30,779 nucleotides of DNA from JBCDBL01 sp039183635 (GCA_039183635.1 JBCDBL010000042.1:1-30779); one strand, 5' to 3'. Counted from the first letter of the stretch, positions 1 to 8,688 are shown. Numbers and translations are program-made. The notes: generated by a model not told the origin, from the letters alone.

Positions 1-516
1 GTAGCCGACAAGAATGATGGGGGCGTTGGTCTCCCGGCGCGCCAAAAACACCTCAAAAGCTCGTTTTACATCCCCATAGGCTGTTTGTCGGGCCTCTTTG
101 CCATCGTCCTTGTGGGTGAACGCGGCGAACAGCGTCGCCTGACGGTAATGGGGCGCCCAGATGCGGCCGGCGGCGAGGAACGGCCCGGCCTCATTCGGCA
201 AAACGGTTCTGAACAAGGTGTTGACGGCCTGAGGGTCGCCGATTGGCCCGTTCCACTCGTCAGAGGCGTAATAGGTGGTGGAGTGGACGTAAAAGATTTC
301 AGCGCCTTCCACCGGCGCGTCGGGGATCGGACGCAAAACCCAGGCGTCGCCGTCATTATAGTCCGGGGCGGGGGGCGGCGTGTAGGTTTGATAAGGCGTT
401 TGTGGATTGAGAAGAAAGCGGGTGATGTTGTCCTGGAACAGGAACGCGGCAAGGGTCGCCAAGATGAGGAAACCCCCTCCGAGCCCTAGAGACCAAATGC
501 GCCAGCTTATCGTCAC
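1..516 (-). CDS. DUF3089 domain protein, C-terminus cut by window edge
   Basis: Translating the minus strand from a GTG at 514-516 gives about 172 residues running off the window. The start follows a GGGAGAC ribosome-binding site and lies just inside an in-frame TGA. Residues ~10-26 form a hydrophobic membrane anchor or signal. After a proline-rich linker come EIFYVHSTTYY and IWAPHYRQATLFA, both characteristic of DUF3089, an alpha/beta-hydrolase-like family. The sequence stops at PIILVGY, just before the position where the nucleophile elbow would be expected, so the catalytic serine cannot be checked. The protein is probably an inner-membrane or exported hydrolase-like protein of unknown substrate. 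The neighbouring DUF502 gene is transcribed divergently. Confidence 0.8.
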   Translation of the reverse strand, partial: MTISWRIWSLGLGGGFLILATLAAFLFQDNITRFLLNPQTPYQTYTPPPAPDYNDGDAWVLRPIPDAPVEGAEIFYVHSTTYYASDEWNGPIGDPQAVNTLFRTVLPNEAGPFLAAGRIWAPHYRQATLFAAFTHKDDGKEARQTAYGDVKRAFEVFLARRETNAPIILVGY

Positions 517-580
517 GCCAGTCTGTCTCCCGCCTTTTGCGCTTCAAAACGAGCGAACGATAAGCGACATCGCTTCGAGA

Positions 581-602
581 CGAAAGCGTTACGAAAGCGT
601 TA
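581..602. repeat. Exact 11-bp tandem duplication
   Basis: The unit cgaaagcgtta occurs twice back to back in the intergenic space between the divergent DUF3089 and DUF502 genes. It could be a regulator half-site pair or just a slippage duplication; nothing else in the window identifies a binding protein. Confidence 0.4.
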
Positions 603-736
603 TTTGCGTGAACGGGCGTTTGTCGGCATGTAGAAAGAAAGGATAACGCAGGCGAAATTCATTCGGCGTTTGTTCATGAATTGGCCCCAATCTGTAGGTA
701 ACCATAATTTCACAGGCACGACGGACGGCGTAAAAC

Positions 737-1543
737 ATGTTCGGTGATCGCAAGCAACGGCCAAAGCTTATCAAACAGCCAAAGCCGAGTTTAATGTCGG
801 GGCTCAGAAACAGCTTTCTGGCCGGCATTGTCGTTGCTGCGCCGATAACCATCACCGTTGCGCTGATTTACTGGTTCGTCACGACGCCTATGGCCTGGAT
901 CGACGTCCGCGTCAGGGAACTTATTCCCGCACAATGGGCGTCCGAACAATTCCTGTTGTTCTCGATACCCGGCATGGGGGTCGTCGTCGCGATCGTCGTG
1001 CTCACGGTTCTGGGGGCGATGGCGAAGAATTTGTTCGGCCGGGCGCTTATCAATCTGGGCGAACAGATCGTCGATTCCATGCCGGTGGTGCGCAACCTCT
1101 ACCGGGCTCTGAAGCAAATCTTTGAAACCGTTCTGTCGCAAACGGAAACGTCCTTTAAAGAGGTCGCGCTGGTGGAGTATCCGCGCAAAGGGACCTGGGC
1201 CATCGGTTTTGTTGCGGCGACCGCAAAAGGCGAGGTGCAACACAAAACCGAGGGCGACATGGTGAATGTCTTTGTGCCGACCACGCCGAACCCGACATCC
1301 GGTTTTTTGCTGTTTGTCGACCGCAATGATCTCGTGCCGTTGGAGATGTCCGTGGAGGAGGCGGCCAAGGCCGTGATCTCCGCGGGGCTTGTGGTGCCGA
1401 ACTACACGCCGCCGCCCGAACCCGCCGCCGCCGACCCGCTTGACGCCGTTCCCGAACTCAGCGTCGAGGAAGATCTGGCGGAGTCCGGCGACGCTAAAAA
1501 AAACGGTAAGCGCGGGCTTTTCGGCTTCCGAAAGGCCAGCTGA
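737..1543 (+). CDS. DUF502 family inner-membrane protein
   Basis: This 268-residue protein has a basic N-terminus and two strong membrane segments (about residues 24-48 and 72-95). A conserved cytoplasmic-type domain follows, with PVVRNLYRALKQIFETVL, GTWAIGFVA, VNVFVPTTPNPTSGFLLFV and AAKAVISAGLVVP. These are the standard DUF502 blocks. The C-terminal ~40 residues are a proline/acidic, then basic, tail that the core family does not need. The family is widespread in Alphaproteobacteria and its molecular role is not established. The start at 737 is the first ATG before the basic N-terminus. The gene stands alone, 138 bp before creD. Confidence 0.88.
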   Translation: MFGDRKQRPKLIKQPKPSLMSGLRNSFLAGIVVAAPITITVALIYWFVTTPMAWIDVRVRELIPAQWASEQFLLFSIPGMGVVVAIVVLTVLGAMAKNLFGRALINLGEQIVDSMPVVRNLYRALKQIFETVLSQTETSFKEVALVEYPRKGTWAIGFVAATAKGEVQHKTEGDMVNVFVPTTPNPTSGFLLFVDRNDLVPLEMSVEEAAKAVISAGLVVPNYTPPPEPAAADPLDAVPELSVEEDLAESGDAKKNGKRGLFGFRKAS

Positions 1544-1681
1544 GCCGAAGAGCGCTGGGCCGGCCGCCATCAAGACGCCTGAATGAAACCGCTTTTCAGA
1601 CGCCTCGGCGTCCCACAATTGCGCCCATTCCACATGCATATCCAGGTCTCGCTTTAAAATAAAAAGGGAGACCTTAGCGTC

Positions 1682-3106
1682 ATGACCAATGACGACCTCG
1701 CGCGCCCCGAGGGCGCCTCGCAAAGGGCCGGCGCGTTTGACGGCCTTTTGCCCACCCGCTCCATCGGGTTGAAGCTTATCCTTGTGTGCGGCCTTGCGCT
1801 GTTGATGGCGATCCCGGCCCTGTTCGTATACGGCGTGGTGCGGGAGCGCACCGAAGGGGCGGAGCGCGCGTTGCGTGACGTCAGCGTCCGCGTCGGCGGG
1901 GAGCAGGTCGTCCTCGGCCCTGTTCTTGCTGTGCCGTACGTTCTGCAGGCAGATGAAGAAAGCCCCAGGCTTCAGACTTACGGTCTCGCCATCGCCTATG
2001 CCGAAACGGGAACAGCGCGGGCCGATGTGACGGTGGAGGATCGCCGGCGGGGGATTTACCCCGTGCCGGTTTTCGACGCCGAAATCGACTTTGAGGCGGT
2101 ATTCGACCCGGCCGCCCTGCGCGGCGCTGTGCCGGCCGAGGCGACGGCGCTGTGGCGCGACGCCCGGCTTTACATGGGGGTGAGCGACTCCCGCGGCGTT
2201 AAGGAAGCCTACGCCGTTGTTGCGAACGGCGTCGATGTCGCGATGGAGCCCGCCGCCTATCTCGGCCCCCGCCAGCAAGGCGTCTATGCGCCGCCCCAGT
2301 CGGACATGTCTCTGGCCGGAGGCGTTGTGCCTGGCCTTGAGACCGCCGCGGGGCCGATCGAAGTGGCGGCGACGATGCGCCTTACCGGGGCGCGGCGCCT
2401 CGCCCTCGGCCCATTTGCGAAAGACACGTCGTTTTCCATGGTAAGCGACTGGGAGGACCCAAGTTTCGTGGGCGGCGTTCTTCCCGATACGCACAACGCC
2501 GGCGATAAGGAGGTCGCGGGATTTTCCGCCGCATGGCGCGTGCCCTATCTCGCCCGGGGCGTGCCGGGGGCGGGGGCGCAGCTTAATCTGTCGGACGTGA
2601 CGGAAGCCGGGCGGCGGGACATGGCGGTGCGGTTCGTTTACACAGCCAACCCGTACAAAAGCGTTGAACGCGCCTTGAAGTACGCCGCCATGTTCGTGGG
2701 CTTTGTGTTTTTGGCCTATTTTCTCTTCGAAACCGTTTCCGGCGCCCGCGCCCACCCGGCGCAATACGTGCTGGTGGGGCTCGCCCAGACGATTTTCTAT
2801 CTTCTGCTCCTGGCGTTCGCCGAGCGGGTGGGGTTCGACCTCGCCTTTTTCATCGCCGCGGCGATGACCGTTCTGCTCACGTCGGGATATGCGGTCAGCG
2901 TGTTCCGTGCCCGGAAATACGGTTTGCGCTCCCTTGGGGTTTTGTCCGGCATCTACGGCCTCGTCTATGTTCTGATGCGGGCGGAGGATCACGCGCTGAT
3001 CGCCGGAGCCGTCGCAAGCTTCGCAGCCATCGCCGTGACCATGTACATGACCCGCAATGTCGACTGGTATGGGGAGCGGCGGCTCAGCCGGAGCGCAGAA
3101 GCTTGA
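1682..3106 (+). CDS. creD: Cell envelope integrity inner-membrane protein CreD
   Basis: This 474-residue protein has an N-terminal membrane helix (about 27-51), a long periplasmic-type domain, and a cluster of C-terminal helices from about residue 337. CreD hallmarks are visible: YKSVERALKYA, HPAQYVLVGLAQTIFYLLLLAFAE split around the fourth helix, and the terminal TRNVDWY. Length and topology fit E. coli CreD. That protein is induced by CreBC and linked to beta-lactam and colicin phenotypes, but neither creB nor creC lies nearby, so control here may differ. The ATG at 1682 has a GGGAG site about 11 nt upstream. The 3' end overlaps the 3' end of recG, on the other strand, by 23 bp. Confidence 0.9.
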   Translation: MTNDDLARPEGASQRAGAFDGLLPTRSIGLKLILVCGLALLMAIPALFVYGVVRERTEGAERALRDVSVRVGGEQVVLGPVLAVPYVLQADEESPRLQTYGLAIAYAETGTARADVTVEDRRRGIYPVPVFDAEIDFEAVFDPAALRGAVPAEATALWRDARLYMGVSDSRGVKEAYAVVANGVDVAMEPAAYLGPRQQGVYAPPQSDMSLAGGVVPGLETAAGPIEVAATMRLTGARRLALGPFAKDTSFSMVSDWEDPSFVGGVLPDTHNAGDKEVAGFSAAWRVPYLARGVPGAGAQLNLSDVTEAGRRDMAVRFVYTANPYKSVERALKYAAMFVGFVFLAYFLFETVSGARAHPAQYVLVGLAQTIFYLLLLAFAERVGFDLAFFIAAAMTVLLTSGYAVSVFRARKYGLRSLGVLSGIYGLVYVLMRAEDHALIAGAVASFAAIAVTMYMTRNVDWYGERRLSRSAEA

Positions 3107-5165
3107 TCGCGTCGTCCCGTTCAAAGAGGTACAGCAACAGCCGCAACGCGGCGCCGCGCTCGGTTTTCAGCTCGGCGTCGCGGGAAACGATGAGGGCCGC
3201 ATCGTCCCGCGCGGCGGCCAGAAGCTCCCCGTGAACGGCGATGTCGGCGGTTTTGAAGATGGGAAAGCCGGATTGCTGGGCGCCCAGCAACTCGCCGGAG
3301 CCGCGCAGGCGCAAGTCCTCCTCAGCCAGGAAAAACCCGTCTTCGCTCTGGCGCAGGGCGTTGAGACGGGCCTTCGCGGTCTCGCCCAGCGGGCCCTTGT
3401 ATAAAAGGAGGCAAACGGACTTTTTCTCGCCCCGGCCGACCCGGCCCCGCAGCTGGTGCAATTGGGCGAGGCCGAACCGTTCGGCGTGTTCGATGACGAT
3501 GACGGTGGCGTTCGGGACATTGACCCCCACCTCGATCACTGTTGTTGCGACCAGTACGGACAGGTCGCCGGCGTTGAACCGTTCCATGACGGCGTCCTTG
3601 TCCGCCGCCGACATGCGCCCGTGGGCGAGGCCGACCTTGTCGCCGAACATGGTTTTCAAATGGGCTGAGCGGTCCTCCGCCGACGTTAAGTCCATGACGT
3701 CGGATTCCTCAACGAGGGGACAGACCCAGTAGACCTGCTCCCCCTTTCTGATGGCGCGCCCGACGGCGTCGACGACGTCGCCGAGGCGGCCGAGGGCGAC
3801 GGTGCGGGTGTCGACGGGCTGCCGGCCCGGCGGCTTTTCGGTGAGCTTCGAGACCTCCATGTCGCCATAGGCGGTGAGCGTCAATGTGCGCGGAATGGGC
3901 GTCGCCGTCATCACCAGCATGTCCGCCCGCGCGCCTTTCTCCGCCAGCGCCAGACGTTGATGGACGCCGAAGCGGTGCTGCTCGTCGACGATCACGAGGC
4001 CGAGGTCGGAAAAGGCCACATCGTCCTGGAACAGGGCGTGGGTGCCGACAATAAGATTGACCGCGCCGCCGGCGAGACGATCGAGTTTTTCCGTCCGTAC
4101 GGGGCCCTTGTCCCGGCCGGTGAAGACGTCCGTGGAGATACCAATCGCGGCGCACCAGGGGGCGAGGGTCTCCATATGTTGGCGGGCGAGGATTTCCGTG
4201 GGCACCATCAGCGCAACCTGGACGCCCGCCTCAATGGCGGCGAGGGCGGCGAGGAACGCCACCGCCGTCTTGCCGGAGCCGACATCGCCCTGGAGCAGGC
4301 GCACCATGCGCGACGCGGCGGCCATGTCCCCATAGATTTCTTTCAGCGCCGCGTCCTGGGCGCCGGTGAGCGGGAAGGGCAATGCGCTAAGGCCCTTGGC
4401 GCGGAGGGCGCCGTCGCCGGACAAGGCCCGTCCCGGCCGCGCCTTGCGCCGGGCCCGGACAAGGGCGAGGGCCAGCTGGTTTGCAAGAAGCTCGTCATAG
4501 GCGAGGCGCTGGCGCGCCGGCGTCATAGCGGAAAGGTCGCTTTGCGCTTCGGGGTTGTGGGCGTTCGCAAGGGCGGTTTTCCAGTCCGGCCAGGCCTGGC
4601 GGGCGCGATAGGCCGGGTCCTGCCATTCGGGCAGCTCCGGGGCGCGGTCGACGGCGGCGGCGACGGCTTTGCGCATGACTTTTGCGGTGAGGCCCGCCGT
4701 TAAGGGATAGACCGGCTCCAAAAGCGGCATGTCTTCCGGCTTGTCGGGGTCGGCGATATAGTCCGGATGCGGCATTTGCAGGCCGCCGGCGTAGCTTTCC
4801 AGTTTGCCGCTGACGATGCGCCGGGCGCCTTCGGGCAGCGTTTTTTTGAGGTAATCCGCCCGGGCGTGGAAGAAGATGAGGGTTATGAAACCCGTGGGGT
4901 CCGAGGCGATGACGCGGTAGGGTTTGGTGCGGCTTGCGCCAGGGTGATGGGCGTCTACGGTGAGGTCGAGGGTCGCGATCTCGCCCGGCGCGGCCTCCGC
5001 CAGGGTCGGCCGCTTGCGCCGGTCGATCAGACCCGCCGGCGTCGCCCACAACAGATCGACCACGTGGGGCCCCGCCGCCTTCTCCACCAGCGTCGCGAGT
5101 TTCGGCCCGACGCCGGGCAGGCTGGTGACGGGGGCGAACAGGGAAAAGAGAATCTCGGGCCGCAT
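3084..5165 (-). CDS. recG: ATP-dependent DNA helicase RecG
   Basis: This 693-residue superfamily-2 helicase acts on branched DNA, remodelling stalled forks and Holliday junctions. From the chosen start the order is: an N-terminal wedge/OB region with LPGVGPKLA at 16-24, Walker A GDVGSGKT at 293-300, DEQH at 394-397, TATPIPRT at 420-427, and motif VI QLRGRVGRG at 571-579. All key helicase motifs are intact. I chose the ATG at 5163-5165 (MRPEILFSLF) because the family normally begins there; the open frame upstream to 5417 is antisense to sdhE and not family-like. No strong ribosome-binding site is visible. recG diverges from sdhE, an arrangement common in Alphaproteobacteria. Confidence 0.95.
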   Translation of the reverse strand: MRPEILFSLFAPVTSLPGVGPKLATLVEKAAGPHVVDLLWATPAGLIDRRKRPTLAEAAPGEIATLDLTVDAHHPGASRTKPYRVIASDPTGFITLIFFHARADYLKKTLPEGARRIVSGKLESYAGGLQMPHPDYIADPDKPEDMPLLEPVYPLTAGLTAKVMRKAVAAAVDRAPELPEWQDPAYRARQAWPDWKTALANAHNPEAQSDLSAMTPARQRLAYDELLANQLALALVRARRKARPGRALSGDGALRAKGLSALPFPLTGAQDAALKEIYGDMAAASRMVRLLQGDVGSGKTAVAFLAALAAIEAGVQVALMVPTEILARQHMETLAPWCAAIGISTDVFTGRDKGPVRTEKLDRLAGGAVNLIVGTHALFQDDVAFSDLGLVIVDEQHRFGVHQRLALAEKGARADMLVMTATPIPRTLTLTAYGDMEVSKLTEKPPGRQPVDTRTVALGRLGDVVDAVGRAIRKGEQVYWVCPLVEESDVMDLTSAEDRSAHLKTMFGDKVGLAHGRMSAADKDAVMERFNAGDLSVLVATTVIEVGVNVPNATVIVIEHAERFGLAQLHQLRGRVGRGEKKSVCLLLYKGPLGETAKARLNALRQSEDGFFLAEEDLRLRGSGELLGAQQSGFPIFKTADIAVHGELLAAARDDAALIVSRDAELKTERGAALRLLLYLFERDDAIKLLRSG

Positions 5166-5223
5166 GAGCGCGAGTGTGGCCGAGGGCGCCGCCCCGGGCA
5201 AGGCGGAAGACTGCACGCCGGAT

Positions 5224-5253
5224 TTGCCTTTTTCCGCGACTTGTCCATATGAT
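5224..5253 (+). promoter_or_regulatory. Candidate sigma70-type promoter for sdhE
   Basis: TTGCCT at 5224-5229 and TATGAT at 5248-5253 are separated by 18 nt, upstream of the AAGGAG ribosome-binding site and ATG of sdhE. Transcription would start near 5260. The call rests on sequence match only. Confidence 0.4.
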
Positions 5254-5274
5254 TCAAACATGTAAGGAGCGCTT

Positions 5275-5544
5275 ATGACGGACACGCGCCGCCAGAAACT
5301 GAAATACCGCGCCGCCCATCGAGGCTTTCGGGAAGCCGACTTGATTTTCGGCGGTTTCGCCGAGGCGTATGTGGATGACATGAGCGAGGCGCAGCTTGAG
5401 GAGTTCGAACGCCTCATGGCCGTGCCGGACCATGATCTTTACGCCTGGGTCGTGGGTCGCGCAGAGACGCCGGATAATTATAAGTCCGACGTCATGGATC
5501 TGATGAAGGGTTTCCGGTTCGATCCCTCGACGGCGCAAATGTGA
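5275..5544 (+). CDS. sdhE: FAD assembly factor SdhE (succinate dehydrogenase assembly factor 2)
   Basis: This 89-residue cytoplasmic protein promotes covalent flavin attachment to succinate dehydrogenase subunit A. The defining R-G-x-x-E block is visible as RGFREAD at about residues 16-22. It is followed by the acidic helix LEEFERLMAVPDHDLYAWV and the closing helix NYKSDVMDLM, matching the DUF339/Sdh5 fold and its usual length of 80-100. An AAGGAG site precedes the ATG. It is transcribed away from recG with 109 bp between the two starts. Confidence 0.92.
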   Translation: MTDTRRQKLKYRAAHRGFREADLIFGGFAEAYVDDMSEAQLEEFERLMAVPDHDLYAWVVGRAETPDNYKSDVMDLMKGFRFDPSTAQM

Positions 5545-5613
5545 GCGCCTTTTTGTTTCTATAGTCCCGCTTCATCGCCTTGCATTTTAAGTCCGTACAG
5601 CTCTTCAGCTGGG

Positions 5614-5647
5614 GCATGTCTCGTTTATTTGGATTCAGACGACATGC
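5614..5647. repeat. Inverted repeat, possible intergenic repeat element
   Basis: GCATGTC at 5614-5620 pairs with GACATGC at 5641-5647 across 20 nt, and is followed by a T-rich run (5652-5661). It lies between the convergent 3' ends of sdhE and the DUF3108 gene. It could therefore serve as a transcription terminator or be one copy of a dispersed palindrome. Only one copy is obvious in the window. Confidence 0.35.
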
Positions 5648-5706
5648 TCTAGATTTTTGTTTTGAGTGCGGCGCCTTTGTGTGATCCGCATCGCCTGCAA
5701 CGCGCT

Positions 5707-6636
5707 CTAGCGCTTGCCAGACCGGCAGACGTCTGCATCCGGTTCGCACTTGCCGGCGAGAAGGACTTTTTCATCTGCAGAGGTTACTTTCAGCAGTTTC
5801 GCCTTCAGCACAACGGAGCCGAAATCGGTCGGATAGCTTATCTTGACCGGCGCTCTCAGGCTGAATTCGGGAATATCGGCGAGCCATAGCGAGGCGTAGT
5901 CCTCCGCCGTTTTTTGGCTTTTGAAGCCCGCCACCTGCTCGTAAAGCGCCGCGCATTTATAAGTCTCGCCGCCGTAGTCTTTCTTCGACCTGGCTTTCAA
6001 GGTCGTAACGCCGTTATCGGATAAATTAAGATTGTAGCGGCGTTTGCCGTCGAACACCCGGGTGACGCCTTCGCAGGGCGGCGTATCCATGCCGCCGGCG
6101 ATGCCGATAAGAAGCAGAGAGCTCATCGGGTCTGCGGAGCCTTTTATATCGTCCGCCGTCACCGGATAGCGTTCAAGATTGTAGGCCGGCTGGGACCACA
6201 GCCTTGCGCCTGTCTCATTATAGACAAGCTCGACCAGTTGGTTCGGGTCGTCTTTCTTAAACAGTTGGGAGCGGTAAATCTCCGGCGCCCGAACGCCGTT
6301 CTCGATCCGGCCAAGGGTTTGCGTGCGCAAGTCGTTGGATGCGAAGACATCCACAAGGCCCTCGGTCTTCAGGAACGAGGTCACCTCATATTTGTCTCCA
6401 TCGAATGTGGCCGTGAGCGTGATGGTGCCCAAGGTGAGGGGGCCGAAATAGCCGCGATAAACCGCCGTCAGCTTCACGGCGTCGGGACCGGCCTCAAACG
6501 GAGAGAACAAGTCTTCGTTAAGGGGCGCATCCGCGACCGTTACCGCGCTTTCAAAATGTGAGGGGGGGGCGACGTCGGCGGTGGCGGGGCCAAGGGCCGC
6601 CGCGGCGAAAGCGATAAAGGGCAGGGCGCGTTTCAC
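5707..6636 (-). CDS. DUF3108 domain periplasmic protein
   Basis: This 309-residue protein begins with a Sec-type signal (MKR, hydrophobic alanine-rich stretch, likely cut near ATA-D at ~20). The mature part is beta-rich and carries DUF3108 features: AVYRGYFGPLTLGTITLT, an internal CEGVTRVFDGKRRYNL block and a late CAALYEQVAG block. The family is predicted to be periplasmic, adopts an outer-membrane-lipoprotein-like beta fold, and has no established reaction. Several cysteines (in TPPC, YKCA and near the C-terminus) could form disulfides. It is divergent from rpmB, a frequent alphaproteobacterial arrangement. The TAG stop lies within the palindrome gcgctctagcgc (5702-5713). Confidence 0.82.
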   Translation of the reverse strand: MKRALPFIAFAAAALGPATADVAPPSHFESAVTVADAPLNEDLFSPFEAGPDAVKLTAVYRGYFGPLTLGTITLTATFDGDKYEVTSFLKTEGLVDVFASNDLRTQTLGRIENGVRAPEIYRSQLFKKDDPNQLVELVYNETGARLWSQPAYNLERYPVTADDIKGSADPMSSLLLIGIAGGMDTPPCEGVTRVFDGKRRYNLNLSDNGVTTLKARSKKDYGGETYKCAALYEQVAGFKSQKTAEDYASLWLADIPEFSLRAPVKISYPTDFGSVVLKAKLLKVTSADEKVLLAGKCEPDADVCRSGKR

Positions 6637-6943
6637 AGATCCTTACCTTCCATGGGACACATTACGGACGTTAATATTTATAAAACCTTACCGTCTGGGA
6701 GCCTAGCTCGAAACGGGCGTTAACAGTGCGGTTCTCATGGGGCGAAACTGTGGCGCAGTTTCAAGAGTACGTGATCGCTTCGTTCGCCTTGACGCGAGCC
6801 CTCTATTTTTCTATAGAACGCGGCTCGCGCGGCGGTTTTAATGACCGGCGCGAATGTTTGTTTTGCGGCCTTTCCGGCTTTACTATAAGCAACGCGCGGC
6901 TGAACGCCTGTCGCGCAAAACGAGAAAAACGAGAGCAAAGACG
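6637..6943. other. Gene-free divergent intergenic region (DUF3108 / rpmB)
   Basis: These 307 bases hold no convincing gene. They carry the rpmB promoter at 6789-6817 and an rpmB leader of about 120 nt. Small reading frames here lack family resemblance and reliable ribosome-binding sites. Confidence 0.6.
6789..6817 (+). promoter_or_regulatory. Sigma70-type promoter of rpmB
   Basis: TTGACG (6789-6794), a 17-nt spacer and TATAGA (6812-6817) make a near-consensus promoter. GCGAGCC at 6794-6800 and GGCTCGC at 6822-6828 form a 7-bp inverted repeat that brackets the -10 element; this may be an operator or chance. The predicted start near 6824 leaves a 120-nt leader before the ATG. Confidence 0.6.
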
Positions 6944-7237
6944 ATGTCCCGTCGCTGTGAATTCACCGGCAAGGCCCCGATGGCCGGAAACAACGTATCC
7001 CACGCCAACAACAAGACGCGTCGGCGGTTTTTACCGAACCTGTGCAATGTGACGCTTGGCTCCGATTCCCTGGGCCGACAGTTCAAGTTTCGCATTTCGG
7101 CTCATGCCTTGCGCTCCGTCGATCACGCCGGCGGCCTTGACGCCTATCTTATGAAGGCCAAGGACGCTGACCTGTCCCAAGCGGCCTTGAAAGTAAAGCG
7201 TGATATCGCCAAGGCCGCCAAGGGCGCTGCGGCGTAA
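6944..7237 (+). CDS. rpmB: 50S ribosomal protein L28
   Basis: This 97-residue basic protein opens with SRRCEFTGK and continues with GNNVSHANNKTRRRFLPNL, both diagnostic of bacterial L28. The alphaproteobacterial C-terminal extension (DAYLMKAKDADLS, then a lysine/alanine tail) is present. The start at 6944 gives the family N-terminus; the 30 extra in-frame residues upstream belong to the leader. It is a structural component of the large ribosomal subunit. The next gene starts 27 bp downstream in the same direction and may be cotranscribed. Confidence 0.97.
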   Translation: MSRRCEFTGKAPMAGNNVSHANNKTRRRFLPNLCNVTLGSDSLGRQFKFRISAHALRSVDHAGGLDAYLMKAKDADLSQAALKVKRDIAKAAKGAAA

Positions 7238-7264
7238 GCCGCATGGATCGGGGGCCGTCTCTTT

Positions 7265-7969
7265 ATGGTTGAGACGGAACGGTTGAGCGAAGACGCCCGC
7301 GTCCCCATGACGCCGGCTCAAAAATTTCTAAGGCGCCTGCAAAGCGTTCTGTCCGCGTTCTTGCGGATTGGATCGTTCGCTATTTTTTTGTTGCCGATTT
7401 TTATTACGGCGTTTCTCACCCTCGATCTGCCGTTCCGCGCTTTCGATTTTTTCGGTCCGAACAATGACATTTTGAACCCGAGCCGTTGGCTGACGGCGGG
7501 GCAAATGGTGATGCTGCTGTCGTTCCTGGTGTTGAATTTGGCCTCCCGCCGCTACGGGGAGGGCGTTGCAACATGGGTGGCGCTCACCGCCTGGGTCGCC
7601 GCTGCTGTATTGCTTTTGGCAGGCCTGTCCTATCTCGCGCCGGCTTTAGATGAAACCGATATGCCGCCGGTGCGGTTTATTGTGAGCTTCGTCGTCGCCT
7701 GGATGCTGGCGCAATTCGTGTGCGTTTCCGTGTTTGACCTGACCCGCGGCACCGAATGGCGGCGCGCGCCGCTTTACGGCAATATCGCTGGCGGGCTCGC
7801 CTTCGTGATCGTTTATTTTCCGGCGCTGTATTGGGACACCGGAGCGCCTTGGGCGAACTGGATGCTTTTTGATGCGGTTATCAAGACCGGCTTTGCGTTC
7901 ATGTCCCTTGGTCCCTATTGGCTCTTGCGGCGCGCTGTACGTCCTGTGCCGGGCTTAGGCGGCAAATAG
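7265..7969 (+). CDS. Six-helix inner-membrane protein, possibly VUT/YhhQ-like
   Basis: This 234-residue protein has six predicted membrane helices (about 30-52, 76-94, 100-122, 131-151, 162-181 and 193-215), matching the size and topology of the VUT family, which includes queuosine-precursor transporters such as YhhQ. The stretch with FIVSFVVAWMLAQF, VFDLTR and PLYGNIAGG resembles the helix 4-5 region of that family. The charged and Gln residues are not diagnostic enough for a substrate. The ATG at 7265 follows a GGGGGC purine-rich site; an internal Met at residue 15 is an alternative start. It follows rpmB and converges on lipB. Confidence 0.55.
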   Translation: MVETERLSEDARVPMTPAQKFLRRLQSVLSAFLRIGSFAIFLLPIFITAFLTLDLPFRAFDFFGPNNDILNPSRWLTAGQMVMLLSFLVLNLASRRYGEGVATWVALTAWVAAAVLLLAGLSYLAPALDETDMPPVRFIVSFVVAWMLAQFVCVSVFDLTRGTEWRRAPLYGNIAGGLAFVIVYFPALYWDTGAPWANWMLFDAVIKTGFAFMSLGPYWLLRRAVRPVPGLGGK

Positions 7970-7971
7970 GT

Positions 7972-8688
7972 TTACAAGACCGGCGGGGCGGCGTTTCTGG
8001 TCGGCCCGAACACCTGTTCAAAGGCATGCCTTAAAGCCGCGTCGGCGTCGTCCATGGTCACCGGCAGACCCAGGTCCACAAGGCTTGTGACGCCAAGTCC
8101 GGGGTCCGACACGCCGCAGGGGGTAATGCCTGAAAAGTGCTCAAGCTCCGGCTCGACGTTCAGTGCGACGCCGTGGCAGCTCACCCACTTTTTCAGCTTC
8201 ACGCCGATCGCCGCGATTTTGTCTTCCCGAAGGACGCCGCCGGGCTCCGTCCGGTCCACCCAAACGCCGACGCGGCCTGTCCGCCGCTCGCCGCGGACGT
8301 TGAAGGCGTCGAGGGCGTTGATGAGCCAGGCCTCCAGATCACGCACGAAGGCGCGCACATCATTTGAACGGTCTTTGACATTCAGCATGACATACGCGAC
8401 CCGCTGGCCTGGGCCGTGGTAGGTGTATTGCCCGCCGCGCGGGCTTTTAAACACGGGGAAACGTTCCGGTGCGCGCAGGTCCTCCGGCTTGGCGCTGGTT
8501 CCCGCCGTGTAGAGCGGGGGATGTTCCAACAACCAAATGAGCTCCTCCGCCGCGCCGGCGGCGATGTCCTGGACGCGGGCCTCCATGAACGCGGCGGCGG
8601 CGGCGTAGTCTGTCAGGCCGTCCGAGACAGCCCAGGAGACAGGCGCGCTGCGCCAATTCAGCTTCGGGTTTTCAAGATTTAACGTCAC
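7972..8688 (-). CDS. lipB: Octanoyltransferase LipB
   Basis: This 238-residue protein transfers octanoyl groups from acyl carrier protein to lipoyl domains, the first step of endogenous lipoate synthesis. The LipB signature RGGQYTYHGPGQ lies at 84-95. The catalytic lysine is Lys157 within KIAAIG, and the catalytic cysteine is Cys191 within ITPCGV. HPPLYTAG at 56-63 is also typical. Length is normal and no key residue is missing. It is convergent with the preceding membrane gene, only 2 bp apart, and divergent from the FliN-like gene. Confidence 0.95.
   Translation of the reverse strand: MTLNLENPKLNWRSAPVSWAVSDGLTDYAAAAAFMEARVQDIAAGAAEELIWLLEHPPLYTAGTSAKPEDLRAPERFPVFKSPRGGQYTYHGPGQRVAYVMLNVKDRSNDVRAFVRDLEAWLINALDAFNVRGERRTGRVGVWVDRTEPGGVLREDKIAAIGVKLKKWVSCHGVALNVEPELEHFSGITPCGVSDPGLGVTSLVDLGLPVTMDDADAALRHAFEQVFGPTRNAAPPVL

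Noticed and set aside
1556..1612. Terminator between DUF502 and creD
   Set aside because: GACGCC-TC-GGCGTC and a mismatched CGCCTGAA repeat are present but have no T tract, so termination is not supported.
791..3124. 777-codon minus-strand open frame across DUF502 and creD
   Set aside because: It is antisense to two recognisable genes, has a His/Arg/Gly-rich composition with no family motif, and is expected in G+C-rich DNA.
3957..4703. 248-codon plus-strand frame
   Set aside because: It is the shadow of recG on the opposite strand.
5166..5417. N-terminal extension of RecG
   Set aside because: The extra residues overlap sdhE in antisense and lack RecG resemblance; the family start is at 5165.
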